Shown one piece after another: positions 50,765-59,819 of a stretch of 64,000 nt of DNA (positions are counted from its first letter, which is position 1; each line of letters begins with the position of its first letter). The notes under the pieces were generated by a model. It was not told where the DNA came from. It made no database searches and worked only from the letters and a program-made list of their open reading frames with translations. The stretch spans positions 1-64,000 of the forward strand of contig CAKSVD010000003.1 of the NCBI GenBank assembly GCA_934503275.1. Direction: 5' to 3'. A program made the position numbers and the translations under genes. The stretch is from an uncultured Faecalibacterium sp. Its GTDB lineage: Bacteria; Bacillota; Clostridia; Oscillospirales; Ruminococcaceae.

Positions 50765-51237
50765 ATGAATCTTAAGACCCTAAAAAGATATTGGATGATG
50801 CTTCGACTAATCTCTATCGGGGGGGGTACTCAAGAGCTGAGTACCTGAAGAAGAAACACTATTTTAAGTCTATTGGTGAACACGTCTATCTGCAACCGTG
50901 GAATTTTGGAACAGAGCCAGAGATGATCAGCTTTGGGGATAATGTACATGTTGCAAGCAATGTCAATTTTGTTAACCATGATATCACTTGCTTTATGTTT
51001 TCCTATATGGACAAGAAACATAAGTACAAGGCAAGAGTCGGTGAAATTAAAATTGGCAATAATGTCTTTATTGGTGCCGGTTCCAGAATTCTATATGATG
51101 TAACTATTGGTGACAATGTCATTATTGGTGCGGGTAGCCTTGTGAATAAGAGTATTCCAAGTGGTACGGTTGCAGCTGGCGTGCCGTGTAGAGTTATTGG
51201 GAAATTTGAGGACTATCAGAAGAAATTGCAAATATAA
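50765..51237 (+). pseudogene. Hexapeptide acyltransferase with frameshift and G8 tract
   Basis: From 50791 onward the frame encodes a left-handed beta-helix acyltransferase: DDASTNLYRGGYSRAEYLKK, then PWNFGTEPEMISFGDNVHVA and hexapeptide repeats (IKIGNNVFIGAGSRI, TIGDNVIIGAGSLV). The plausible start ATG 50765 (MNLKTLKRYWM) is in another frame and stops at codon 28. One missing G near 50797 would explain this. An extra G in the G8 tract at 50819-50826 would also join the ATG frame to the body. The TTG at 50791 has no ribosome site. So the gene is off or poorly expressed as read. Confidence 0.75.
50819..50826 (+). repeat. G8 homopolymer in an acyltransferase gene
   Basis: Eight G in an AT-rich gene. 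A change to nine would bring the upstream ATG into frame with the acyltransferase body. Related tracts occur at 55534 (G9) and 58703 (G10). Confidence 0.8.
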
Positions 51238-51264
51238 ATGAATAAAAAATTGAGGAAATAAGAG

Positions 51265-52266
51265 ATGATTATCACAAAAACTCCTTTCAGAATGTCTTTT
51301 TTCGGCGGCGGTACCGACATGGAGAGTTTCTTTAAGGAAAATGGCGGCTCGGTTCTTTCTACAACTTTCGATAAGTATTGCTATGTGAATGTACGCCATC
51401 TTCCACGCTTCTTTGATTATTCCACGGAGTTGTCCTACTCAAAGACCGAACGTGTGACAAATATTGATGACATTCAGCACCCGGCTATTCGTAATGCGAT
51501 GAAGATGCTGGATATGCACGAGATTCGTCTTACATACGAAGCTGATCTTCCGGCGCGTTCTGGCCTTGGCACTTCTAGCTCTTTTGCGGTTGGAATGCTG
51601 AATGCGTTCTATGCACTTAAAGGAAAGTATGCGGATAAGAAAAAGCTGGCAGATGAAGCTATCTATCTTGAGCGTAACCTATGCCAAGAAGCTGGTGGAT
51701 GGCAAGATCAGATTGCAGCGTCTTTTGGCGGGCTTAACCGCATTAACTTCAATGCAGATGGTTATGAAGTATTGCCTGTCATTATCTCGCCGGAGCGCAA
51801 AAAGCAGCTTAATAAGAATCTGATGATGTTCTTTACGGGATTTACTCGATTCTCCTCTGATGTGCAGAAAGCAAATGCTGTAGGTAAGCAAGATAAGACC
51901 GCCCAACTCAAAGAAATGCTGACATTGGTTGATGATGCGGAGCGTGTTTTGACAGACAAGAACACTGACCTCGATGATTTTGGCAGAATGCTTGACCACA
52001 CATGGAGACTGAAGCGTCAGACAGGTTCTGCGGTTTCGACTAATAGCATTGATGAACTGTATGCAAAAGGCATGGCTGCCGGCGCACTGGGAGGAAAATT
52101 GCTCGGTGCTGGTGGCGGAGGATTTCTTGTGTTCTATGTGCAGCCGGAGCATCAGGATGCTGTTCGTTGGGCAATGCGGGATTTGATGTATATTCCGTTT
52201 GAATTTGAAGACGGTGGAACGAGAGTTATTCATTATACACCGGAAATGTACGAACCCAAACAATAA
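51265..52266 (+). CDS. hddA: D-glycero-alpha-D-manno-heptose 7-phosphate kinase (GHMP family)
   Basis: The 333-residue GHMP kinase opens with ITKTPFRMSFFGGGTDMESF, has the ATP-binding PARSGLGTSSSFAVGMLNAF near 95-115, and GGKLLGAGGGGFLVFY near 275-290, the HddA pattern. It makes D-glycero-alpha-D-manno-heptose 1,7-bisphosphate. The other steps are encoded at 59820-61821. ATG follows TGAGGAAATAAGAG. It sits 8-9 kb from its pathway partners, so the operon is interleaved with transferase genes. Confidence 0.87.
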   Translation: MIITKTPFRMSFFGGGTDMESFFKENGGSVLSTTFDKYCYVNVRHLPRFFDYSTELSYSKTERVTNIDDIQHPAIRNAMKMLDMHEIRLTYEADLPARSGLGTSSSFAVGMLNAFYALKGKYADKKKLADEAIYLERNLCQEAGGWQDQIAASFGGLNRINFNADGYEVLPVIISPERKKQLNKNLMMFFTGFTRFSSDVQKANAVGKQDKTAQLKEMLTLVDDAERVLTDKNTDLDDFGRMLDHTWRLKRQTGSAVSTNSIDELYAKGMAAGALGGKLLGAGGGGFLVFYVQPEHQDAVRWAMRDLMYIPFEFEDGGTRVIHYTPEMYEPKQ

Positions 52267-52299
52267 ATGCATACCAATCAAAAAGAGGAGAAACAGGAG

Positions 52300-53133
52300 A
52301 TGAGAAATTATCCAAAGGTTTTGGCAATTATATTAAATTATAAAACTTATGAAATGACCTTGGACATTATAGATAAATTGCAAAATCTGAATTATCCAGA
52401 ATTGGATGTTTTGGTTGTTGATAATAACTCACCGAATGAATCGGCGGATAAGCTTAGAAAAGCTACAGAAAATAAAAAATTCTTTTTTATTGCTAATGAT
52501 AAAAATGCAGGCTATGCAGCAGGGAATAATATTGGCATTCGCTATGCAGTTGAACATAAATATGAATTTTCATGGATTTTGAACAATGACCTTGTTTTTG
52601 ATGATGAAAATATTTTAAATGCCTTGATTGAAGCGGCAGAAAATAATCCAAAAGTTGCGTGTGTGGGACCAAAGATTACAGATTTGGATGGAAATATTGT
52701 TGCTCCTTATATAAAAAGGCCGACACGTTGGAGTTTGACGCTTGGAATGGCAAACGCCAAACGTGAAAGATTAAAATATAAAATGAAATCTGGAATTGTT
52801 TATAGAGTTTATGGCTGCTGTATGTTGCTCAAAAATTCTATGATGGAAGAAATCGGTTATATGGATGAAAGGACTTTTTTATATTGTGAAGAAGATATTC
52901 TTGCAGAGCGGTTGCTAAAGATAGATGGATATGCATACTATTGTGCAAACACAAGTGTAATTCATTTAGAGTCGATGACTGTCAATAGAGAGCAAGGAAA
53001 AAAGTCACTAAAAAAAGCAATGATAGTAATGAAGAGCATGAAACTGTATTTAAAGGATTACCTTCATTATGGCTTTTTTTCAAGAATGATTTGTATGTCG
53101 TTTAGATGCATGATAATGTTGCTTAGAGGTTGA
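52300..53133 (+). CDS. Glycosyltransferase family 2
   Basis: The 277-residue GT-A enzyme has AIILNYKTYEMTLDIIDKLQ, VLVVDNNSPNESADKLR, NAGYAAGNNIGIRYA and the metal-binding WILNNDLVFDD. A downstream YMDERTFLYCEEDILAERLL carries the catalytic acidic residues, as in rhamnosyltransferase-like GT2 enzymes. ATG at 52300 with GAGGAG nine bases upstream is preferred over an in-frame ATG at 52267. This gene and the next are strongly AT-rich. Confidence 0.87.
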   Translation: MRNYPKVLAIILNYKTYEMTLDIIDKLQNLNYPELDVLVVDNNSPNESADKLRKATENKKFFFIANDKNAGYAAGNNIGIRYAVEHKYEFSWILNNDLVFDDENILNALIEAAENNPKVACVGPKITDLDGNIVAPYIKRPTRWSLTLGMANAKRERLKYKMKSGIVYRVYGCCMLLKNSMMEEIGYMDERTFLYCEEDILAERLLKIDGYAYYCANTSVIHLESMTVNREQGKKSLKKAMIVMKSMKLYLKDYLHYGFFSRMICMSFRCMIMLLRG

Positions 53134-53136
53134 ATA

Positions 53137-54213
53137 GTGAATAGAACTACGTTGAGAGTTGCTCCAGCTGCAATCTTTGTGTTTTTAATGCAGTTATTAT
53201 ATGCTGCGTCTTCAAGTGAAATTAGTCAAGGTGAAGGTTACGGTTATATACGGGTCGCTGGATATTTGATTGCCGGACTGATGGCGGTGCTAGTATGTCT
53301 AAAAAGCTCTATTACTTTGTTGCAGATAATTAAGATATGTTTTATTGGACTGCTGATGGGGCTAACAGCATTAAATTCAGCAGGTCGAGAACTTGTGCTT
53401 CTGGCTTTATATTGGATCGTATTAAAAGATGTCGATCAAAGCCAGTTGATTGTATCATTCAAGTATGCAGCTATAACGGCGTTGTTCTGTAATACTATAC
53501 TAGCGTTGACTGGCGTGTATCATGTGTTTGATGATAATAACAACTTAACAATTGGATTTTTAAATCCAAATTTCTTAGGACTTTTTGTTTTTGATATTGT
53601 TGCCCTTGTTGACCTTCAAAATAGCAAATCAAAAAAACTGTATAGTATGGCTGTAATTGCTGCAATACTTTGCTGGAAATATGTAAATTGCCGTTCTGCA
53701 GCGCTGGCTATAGTTATTTTGGTAGTGCTATCTTTGATGAGGGGAATACTTGAAGAAAACAAGTTGTTTCTTCTAGGAGTGAAATATTCATATGTAATTT
53801 TGTCGGGGTTATCTATTGCCCTTGGAAAAATAGGTGTAAGTAATGCTATTCTAATGACAATTGATAAAGTACTTTCTGGCAGAATTATAGCATGGAACGT
53901 TTATTTTCAAAACAAGCCGATAACGCTGTTGGGAACACTGTTCTATGCACGCGATTTTTATCCGCTGGATAATGCTTATCTATGGTTGCTGTTTCGATAT
54001 GGAGTTATAGTTTTTGTGATTTATGCGGTTGCTAATTATTTGGTTTCAAAAAAAGCGATAGAGCAAAAGACGTATAATATGCAAATTGTGATTTTGGCAC
54101 TGGCCTTCTATTCATTGATGGAATTTAGTCCAATGTCTGTATTTAACCACATGGGTTTAGCGCTTTTGACGGCTAAATCAACAAACGCTTCTGTACAGAG
54201 GAAAATTGAATGA
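53137..54213 (+). CDS. wzy: Wzy-like O-antigen/capsule polymerase
   Basis: The 358-residue protein has about ten membrane helices with a larger loop, and Wzy-type features: GFLNPNFLGLFVFDIVALVD, NCRSAALAIVILVVLSLMRG, SGRIIAWN and DNAYLWLLFRYGVIVFVIY. Wzy proteins join lipid-linked repeats outside the membrane. Sequence identity in the family is always low, so the call rests on topology, motifs and context. GTG at 53137 starts three bases after the previous stop, and the end overlaps the next ATG (ATGA). Confidence 0.75.
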   Translation: MNRTTLRVAPAAIFVFLMQLLYAASSSEISQGEGYGYIRVAGYLIAGLMAVLVCLKSSITLLQIIKICFIGLLMGLTALNSAGRELVLLALYWIVLKDVDQSQLIVSFKYAAITALFCNTILALTGVYHVFDDNNNLTIGFLNPNFLGLFVFDIVALVDLQNSKSKKLYSMAVIAAILCWKYVNCRSAALAIVILVVLSLMRGILEENKLFLLGVKYSYVILSGLSIALGKIGVSNAILMTIDKVLSGRIIAWNVYFQNKPITLLGTLFYARDFYPLDNAYLWLLFRYGVIVFVIYAVANYLVSKKAIEQKTYNMQIVILALAFYSLMEFSPMSVFNHMGLALLTAKSTNASVQRKIE

Positions 54214-55301
54214 AAACATTTGTAACGCTTTTTAATTCGCAAAATGTTCATTTGATTAAGGATGTTGGACTCATTCCATATGGGATGTACCGCTTTGAAA
54301 ATTATGAGAGTTATATTGCCACCTACAATAATGGAGACTATGGACATTTGCAAGACGCTGTCAAAGGCTTGAAACTTTGGTTCGTTAAGAAATATACAGG
54401 GAATTTTACGATTGATAGTGTTGTTTTTTTACTGAAAAACTCAAAAAAGATCGATGTTCTGAACTTGTATCATACAACCTTCAGAAGTGCTGTCTTTTCA
54501 TTGGTTTATAAAAGAATTAATCCGAATGGGAAAATCTATCTTAAATTGGATGGTGGATATACGCAGGAAGAGACTCCGTGGTATAAAGCGTTTCGTCGAT
54601 ATGCAATGTGCAGGGCGGATCTCGTGACAACCGAGCTGAAAGAAACACGTGGGGCACTGATTGAGAGTTGGCATAGACAGATTGGACTGTTGCGTAACCC
54701 ATATCATCCGGCTGACTTAAAAAAATATATTCCATATTGCGATAGATCCAATACAATTCTGACGGTAGGAAGAATTGGGACCCCCCAAAAAAATACAGAA
54801 ACGCTTTTGAAAGCTTTTTTATCAGTTTCTGATAAAATTGCCAATTGGAATCTTTTATTGGTTGGTCCGGTTGAGTCCTCCTTCCGGCAGCAGATGGAGA
54901 ATTTGTTTGATCATGATCCATCGCTGAAACAGAGGGTTGTTCTGTATGGAAATGTCGAGAGTCGTGATGAGTTGATGCAACTATACAGTACTGTGAAGGT
55001 CTTTGTTTTTCCTTCGCGGTGGGAGAGCTATGGCATCGCTTTGATGGAAGCGGGACTGTGCGGAACTTTTCAGATGTGCAGTGAATTACCTGCATCCAAA
55101 GAACTCACGAATGATTTTGAATATGCAGTGCATTTTCCTGCTGAGGATGTGAATAGCCTGTCAGAATTGCTGGAAGTGTATTGCACAGCCGATAATTTTG
55201 AGATGGAATGCAAGGCAAAAAAAGAACGAGAATATATCATCGAGAATTGCTCGCTCGAACAGGTTTGTGGACAACTGAATAAGATGATAGATGAGATATA
55301 G
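54210..55301 (+). CDS. Glycosyltransferase family 4
   Basis: The 363-residue GT-B enzyme has an N-terminal domain with NLYHTTFRSAVFSLVYKRIN and KIYLKLDGGYTQEETPWYKA. The C-terminal GT4 half has TILTVGRIGTPQKNTETLLK, NWNLLLVGPVESSFRQQMEN and the active-site region VFVFPSRWESYGIALMEAGL. It overlaps wzy by ATGA. A C6A7 stretch (54781-54793) lies in its coding sequence and is in frame in this reading. Confidence 0.87.
   Translation: MKTFVTLFNSQNVHLIKDVGLIPYGMYRFENYESYIATYNNGDYGHLQDAVKGLKLWFVKKYTGNFTIDSVVFLLKNSKKIDVLNLYHTTFRSAVFSLVYKRINPNGKIYLKLDGGYTQEETPWYKAFRRYAMCRADLVTTELKETRGALIESWHRQIGLLRNPYHPADLKKYIPYCDRSNTILTVGRIGTPQKNTETLLKAFLSVSDKIANWNLLLVGPVESSFRQQMENLFDHDPSLKQRVVLYGNVESRDELMQLYSTVKVFVFPSRWESYGIALMEAGLCGTFQMCSELPASKELTNDFEYAVHFPAEDVNSLSELLEVYCTADNFEMECKAKKEREYIIENCSLEQVCGQLNKMIDEI
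54781..54793 (+). repeat. C6A7 homopolymer pair in a glycosyltransferase gene
   Basis: Six C followed directly by seven A within the GTPQKN codons of the GT4 domain. The frame is open here. Slippage would switch the gene off. Confidence 0.5.
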
Positions 55302-55312
55302 AGGAATAGCAA

Positions 55313-55901
55313 ATGGGAATTTCAAGCCGCCTTAAGATGATAAAAAATTATATTGGCTGGAGAAAAGAAAATAAAGAAATTTTACATCGCTTTTTACAGT
55401 TGGAGACCGCAATAAAATCAAAGTAGGAGACTATACTTATGGACGGTTGAATGTCGCGATGTGGGATGCTCCGGATGAAAGCTTAAGCATTGGTAAATAT
55501 TGTTCAATTGCAACGACAGCACGTTTTATTTGCGGGGGGGGGCACGAGATGAACGTACTCTCTACGTACCCGTTTTGCCAGAAATTTTTGGGGGACGGTA
55601 ACGCTGTAACCAATGGTCCAATCATTTTGGATGACGATGTCTGGGTTGGGGATTCGGCAATGATTATGTCGGGTGTACATATTGGACAAGGGGCTGTTAT
55701 TGGTGCCGGTGCAATTGTGACACATGATATGCTGTAGGAACTCCTGCCAGAGTTGTCAGATATCGCTTTGATGAAAAAATAATCGAAAAGCTTATGCAAG
55801 TGGATTACACAAAACTGAATCCTGAAAAGATAAAAGAGAATATAAGCCTTTTGAAAACACAGGTAACAAAAAAATGTGGACGAAATGGTGAATCTCTTTA
55901 A
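55313..55901 (+). pseudogene. CatB-type acetyltransferase with indels and G9 tract
   Basis: Three frames together encode one hexapeptide acetyltransferase. MGISSRLKMIKNYIG to about 55395 starts well (ATG after GAGG). NKIKVGDYTYGRLN, SLSIGKYCSIATTARFICGG and DVWVGDSAMIMSGVHIGQGA form the middle. TPARVVRYRFDEKIIEKLMQ forms the end. A one-base loss in a T5 run near 55393 breaks the first junction. A short deletion near 55727 removes the usual PPYAIVGG-type turn and breaks the second. The G9 tract (55534-55542) is in frame with both neighbours. Confidence 0.78.
55534..55542 (+). repeat. G9 homopolymer in the acetyltransferase pseudogene
   Basis: Nine G encode three glycines in the ICGGGH segment of the hexapeptide fold. 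In frame in this reading. Confidence 0.8.
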
Positions 55902-55948
55902 GTGAAACACGAAGTTTATATATCCGATTTTGTGAAAGATAAGATATT

Positions 55949-57406
55949 ATGGAGAAAGCTGCAAGCATAAAGAAAAATTTTTTATACAACATATCGTATC
56001 AGATGGTTTCGGCACTTATTCCAATTATACTTACTCCTTATATAGCACGCGTCTTGACAGCAAATGGGGTGGGCATAAGTAGCTATGTAACAGCGAATGT
56101 TACATATTTTCAACTCTTTTCCTTCTTAGGAATTGCAGGACACGGACAACGAGAAATAGCAATTGTAAGAAATGATAAGCAGAAGGTAAGTAGAATATTT
56201 TGGGAACTTCAGTTATTTCATTTCCTCTGTGGTGCAATCGTTTTGGTTGTGTATCTGGCATTTGTGGCGATGCTTCCATCCAAAGATGTCCGAATTTATT
56301 ATATTCTTAATATCATTATGGTTGTAGCCTCGATTTTGGATATCTCGTGGCTTTATCAAGGATTTGAATGTTTTCGGAACATTGCGATAAAGAATGTGAT
56401 TGCAAAGGGATCGATGGTTCTTTTTTGCCTTCTCTTTGTAAAAACGGAAAATGATCTCTGGAAATACATTCTGATCAATGCGCTTGGTCTTTTAGCCAGT
56501 AGTGCATTTCTTTGGAAAGAACTTTATCAATATGTTTTTCCACTTCATAGGGTGACGGATATCCATGTTTTTCGCCATACAAAGCCGGTTCTTATTTTCT
56601 TCATTCCGACGATTGCGGCATCTGTGTATTCTATTTTGGATAAATCTGTGATAAATGTTGTTACACATTCAAATCTTCAGAACGGATATTATGAAAACGC
56701 GTATAAAATTTTAACGATTCTTAATGTGGCGGTTCAAAATCTTTCGACGGTTATGTCGCCGAGAATGTCAAGCATCTATGGATCAGGCGACGAAGACAAG
56801 ATGAAGGACTATTTAAACTCGGCGTTAGAGGTTATGCTCTTTCTTGCTATGCCGCTTGCGTTTGGTATGGCAAGCGTTGCAAAAAACTTTGTCCCGATTT
56901 TTTTGGGGGATGGTTGGAGTCCGGTTATACCACTACTGTATGTATTTATGCCGCTGGTTGTGGTACTTGGATTTAGTACTTACCTAGATGGAATGTATTT
57001 GGTTCCTTCAGGAAAAAGATTACAGAGTGCGGAGATAATCTGTATTGGGGCGGCGTTGAATCTGGTACTAAATTTTGTGATGGTAACATATTGGCAAGCG
57101 CTGGGTGCGGCAGTTGCCACACTTATTACAGAAGGTGTCATTGCCACATTAATGTTGCATTTGTCAAAAGACGTTATAGACAGGAAGAGAATTCTATATG
57201 CATTTCTACGTTATGCTATTTATGGGATAATTGTATTTGCTGGATCGACATTTGCTGGAAAATGTATAGATAATAATTATGTGATTGTTCTACAGATATT
57301 TGCAGGTTGTTTGATATATGTGCTCTTACTCATAATGACAAAAGATCCGATTTTGGCAGCGGGATTTCAAAAGGTGAATTCTTTTTCTAAAGGTAATAGA
57401 TTATGA
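55949..57406 (+). CDS. wzx: Wzx-like oligosaccharide flippase
   Basis: The 485-residue protein has about 12-14 membrane helices and the N-terminal pattern of polysaccharide flippases: NFLYNISYQMVSALIPIILT, PYIARVLTANGVGISSY, LGIAGHGQREIA. It later has SILDKSVINVV and YENAYKI. It moves the lipid-linked repeat unit across the membrane. Ribosome site is weak. The stop overlaps the next start by ATGA. Confidence 0.88.
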   Translation: MEKAASIKKNFLYNISYQMVSALIPIILTPYIARVLTANGVGISSYVTANVTYFQLFSFLGIAGHGQREIAIVRNDKQKVSRIFWELQLFHFLCGAIVLVVYLAFVAMLPSKDVRIYYILNIIMVVASILDISWLYQGFECFRNIAIKNVIAKGSMVLFCLLFVKTENDLWKYILINALGLLASSAFLWKELYQYVFPLHRVTDIHVFRHTKPVLIFFIPTIAASVYSILDKSVINVVTHSNLQNGYYENAYKILTILNVAVQNLSTVMSPRMSSIYGSGDEDKMKDYLNSALEVMLFLAMPLAFGMASVAKNFVPIFLGDGWSPVIPLLYVFMPLVVVLGFSTYLDGMYLVPSGKRLQSAEIICIGAALNLVLNFVMVTYWQALGAAVATLITEGVIATLMLHLSKDVIDRKRILYAFLRYAIYGIIVFAGSTFAGKCIDNNYVIVLQIFAGCLIYVLLLIMTKDPILAAGFQKVNSFSKGNRL

Positions 57407-58461
57407 CAACACAGAGCAGTTCATATAAGGCAATAGATTATGCCAAATTTATTTTCAGCATTTTGGTAATAGCTCTTCACTGTGGACCTTTTGAGTGTGT
57501 AAGTGCAGACGCGAGCTATTACTTTACGCAATGTGTTACCAGAGTCGCTGTACCATTTTTCTTTGTATGTAACGGCTTTTTCGCATTTACGCCTAGAGAG
57601 TATAATTGGAAAACGGTGGCAAAGCAGTGCAAAAAACTCATTCGTATGTACTGTATATGGACAATAATATATTTTCCTGGCTTTGTTTCAGCTTATGATA
57701 CTTTAAAAGAGGCTGCTGTGGCATTTATTCTAGGACATGGATATGCGCACCTTTGGTATCTTGCGGCAGCTGCAGTTGCAATTTTCATGTTCTATATTAT
57801 TAAAACAAGATGTGTGAGCTGGAAGAAAATATTCGCACTAGCAGGAGCATTATATTTGTTTGGCCTATCGTACGATAGCTATTATGCTGTCTTTCGTAGA
57901 CTTCCGATTTGGAACGTTCCTTTAATTCATACGGTGGCCAGATGCTTGCTGAGCCAATTGCATACAACAAGAGACGGAGTGTTTTTTGGTTTTCTTTTTG
58001 TGGCAATTGGAGCATACATTGCAGAAAACAAACAAAGAATCAACAAACGTTTATGTGCGAAGGGATTTATGATTTCTGCAGGAGCGGCAATAGTAGAAGT
58101 AGTTGCTGTTCGCGCGCTGCGGTGGCAAAGAAGAACGGATGCTGTTGACTTATATGTGTTTCTAATTCCGATGGCAACTTTTCTTTTCTGCTACTTGTTA
58201 TGCTCGAATAGTAACTCAAAAAAGACATCGTCTAACATAAGAAAGGAATCAACGATTATCTATCTTGTGCATATATGGGTAAGAACAATCTATTTACGAA
58301 TCGGTGTTCCTGTCTTAAGCAACTTGTTTGGAGAAATACTGGCAGAGAATTCCTTTTTGATTTTTTGTATAGATGTATTGGGTTCGATTATGGTCGCAAA
58401 GGTATTGATTATAGCGTCTAAAACACAACATGGTAGAAAAATTTACAAGTGGCTTTTTTAA
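57403..58461 (+). CDS. Acyltransferase family 3 membrane protein
   Basis: The 352-residue protein has about ten membrane helices and the acyltransferase-3 features: IDYAKFIFSILVIALHCGPF with the likely catalytic His, VAVPFFFVCNGFFAF with the RxxPFFF-type motif, and GHGYAHLWYLAAAAVAIFMF. It probably transfers acetyl or succinyl groups to sugars. Translationally coupled to wzx at ATGA. Confidence 0.85.
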   Translation: MTTQSSSYKAIDYAKFIFSILVIALHCGPFECVSADASYYFTQCVTRVAVPFFFVCNGFFAFTPREYNWKTVAKQCKKLIRMYCIWTIIYFPGFVSAYDTLKEAAVAFILGHGYAHLWYLAAAAVAIFMFYIIKTRCVSWKKIFALAGALYLFGLSYDSYYAVFRRLPIWNVPLIHTVARCLLSQLHTTRDGVFFGFLFVAIGAYIAENKQRINKRLCAKGFMISAGAAIVEVVAVRALRWQRRTDAVDLYVFLIPMATFLFCYLLCSNSNSKKTSSNIRKESTIIYLVHIWVRTIYLRIGVPVLSNLFGEILAENSFLIFCIDVLGSIMVAKVLIIASKTQHGRKIYKWLF

Positions 58462-58491
58462 AGAAGAATTCAGGGAAAAGGACTTTAGGCT

Positions 58492-58563
58492 ATGAAAACA
58501 GTAATAATGGCAGGTGGCAAGGGAACTCGGATAAAAAGATTGAGAAATAAAGTGAGGATATGA
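58492..58563 (+). pseudogene. 5' fragment of a sugar nucleotidyltransferase gene
   Basis: A 23-codon frame begins like the gene at 59820 (MKTVIMAGGKGTRI versus MKTVIMAGGRGTRI) and then diverges to a stop. The bases before it (GGAAAAGGACTT) resemble those at 59696. It is the leftover 5' end of an hddC-like gene, separated from the intact copy by an acyltransferase gene. Confidence 0.7.
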
Positions 58564-58566
58564 GTT

Positions 58567-59686
58567 ATGCAGGATGCTGTGAAAAGAAAATCCAATATAG
58601 AACTGCTTCGAATTGTTGTCATGTTTTTGATTGTGGGACATCACTATTTTATTCATGGATTAATTGATAGTTGGGATAAAGAGGCTTGCCAAATATGGCT
58701 GCGGGGGGGGGGTAAGCAACAAATTCTTCTCAAGTCTGTTTTTTCCGGGTGGTGAAGTTGGCGTTGCAGTTTTCTTTATAATTATGGGGTTCTTCAGCAT
58801 TCAAAAGAATAAGATTAAAGTTGCAAAGGTATTTATTCAAACAGAGTATTGCGCAATTGTATCTATTGTGATTATAGCGACGGCGTCGATTATGGGAATG
58901 AATATCGATTCTGCAACACTGCTAAATTCAATAGTTAAGTTGATTGCGATTCCGGTAAGTGGAATGTGGTGGTATGTCCCGGTGTATCTATTACTCTGTT
59001 TTATCGCCCCGCTTATAAACCAAATGATTCTTCCTCTTGGCAAACACACAATGATTGTTCTCATTGTACTTATGTGGGGATTATGGTATGGGTTGGGAAA
59101 CCTTTGCACAGCGCCATTGTACATTTTGCAAAAAGGAGTTTTCTTCTATACGGTAGGTGCCTATTTGCGGTTACATGAGAGCTCAGAAAAAAAGTATAGG
59201 TTTATCAAAGTACAGGTTTATCAAGGCATTATTCTAACAGTTCTGTGGTTGATAGGAGCTATATGTGCATGGCTTAGCTGCAAAATAAGCATATCAGCAG
59301 GACAAGAATCGATGCAGTTTAGACTAATGGCTTTTTTCTACTCGACATTCGTTGTGCCAGGATGTGCCATAGAACTCTTTAAAATATTCAATGCGATTCA
59401 AATACAAAACGATAAAATCAATTTGATTGCAAAAACCACCTTTGGAATATACCTATTGCACGATTCTGTTCCTGCGAGAATTGTTATATGGGATAAGTTG
59501 TTTCATGTGAAATCGCAATATCAAACGCAATCGTTTCCACTGTATATGATTGTGTCTATCCTAATAATCTATGTTGGTTTTGGCATTGTTATGTATATAT
59601 GGAACACATACGCAGAGGAAAGAGTGACGCGGAAGATTCAAAACGTTGTGCATTTTATAAAAGTAAAAGAGAACATCTATGAATAA
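58567..59686 (+). pseudogene. Acyltransferase family 3, out of frame at a G10 tract (likely phase-variable)
   Basis: Frame 1 from ATG 58567 encodes KSNIELLRIVVMFLIVGHHY and HGLIDSWDKEACQIWLRGGG, then stops at 58755. Frame 2 continues as VSNKFFSSLFFPGGEVGVAV, FFIIMGFFSIQKN and eight or nine further membrane helices to 59686. The two join exactly at G10 (58703-58712). Nine G would give one continuous protein of about 372 residues, a full-length acyltransferase. As read the gene is OFF. There is no other damage, which fits a contingency switch rather than decay. Confidence 0.85.
58703..58712 (+). repeat. G10 homopolymer, candidate phase-variation tract
   Basis: Ten G in a strongly AT-rich gene, at the precise junction of the two acyltransferase frames. 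Loss of one G restores the frame. Confidence 0.9.
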
Positions 59687-59819
59687 GACCTGCAGAGAAA
59701 AGGACTATAACTTGATGCCAGAAATGCCATATCTGGAATGAATAATGTATTAGGATGAATTAGTTTTCGCAAAATCAAATACAGATAAAAGTATATAATA
59801 AATGGTAAGAATAACGAAA

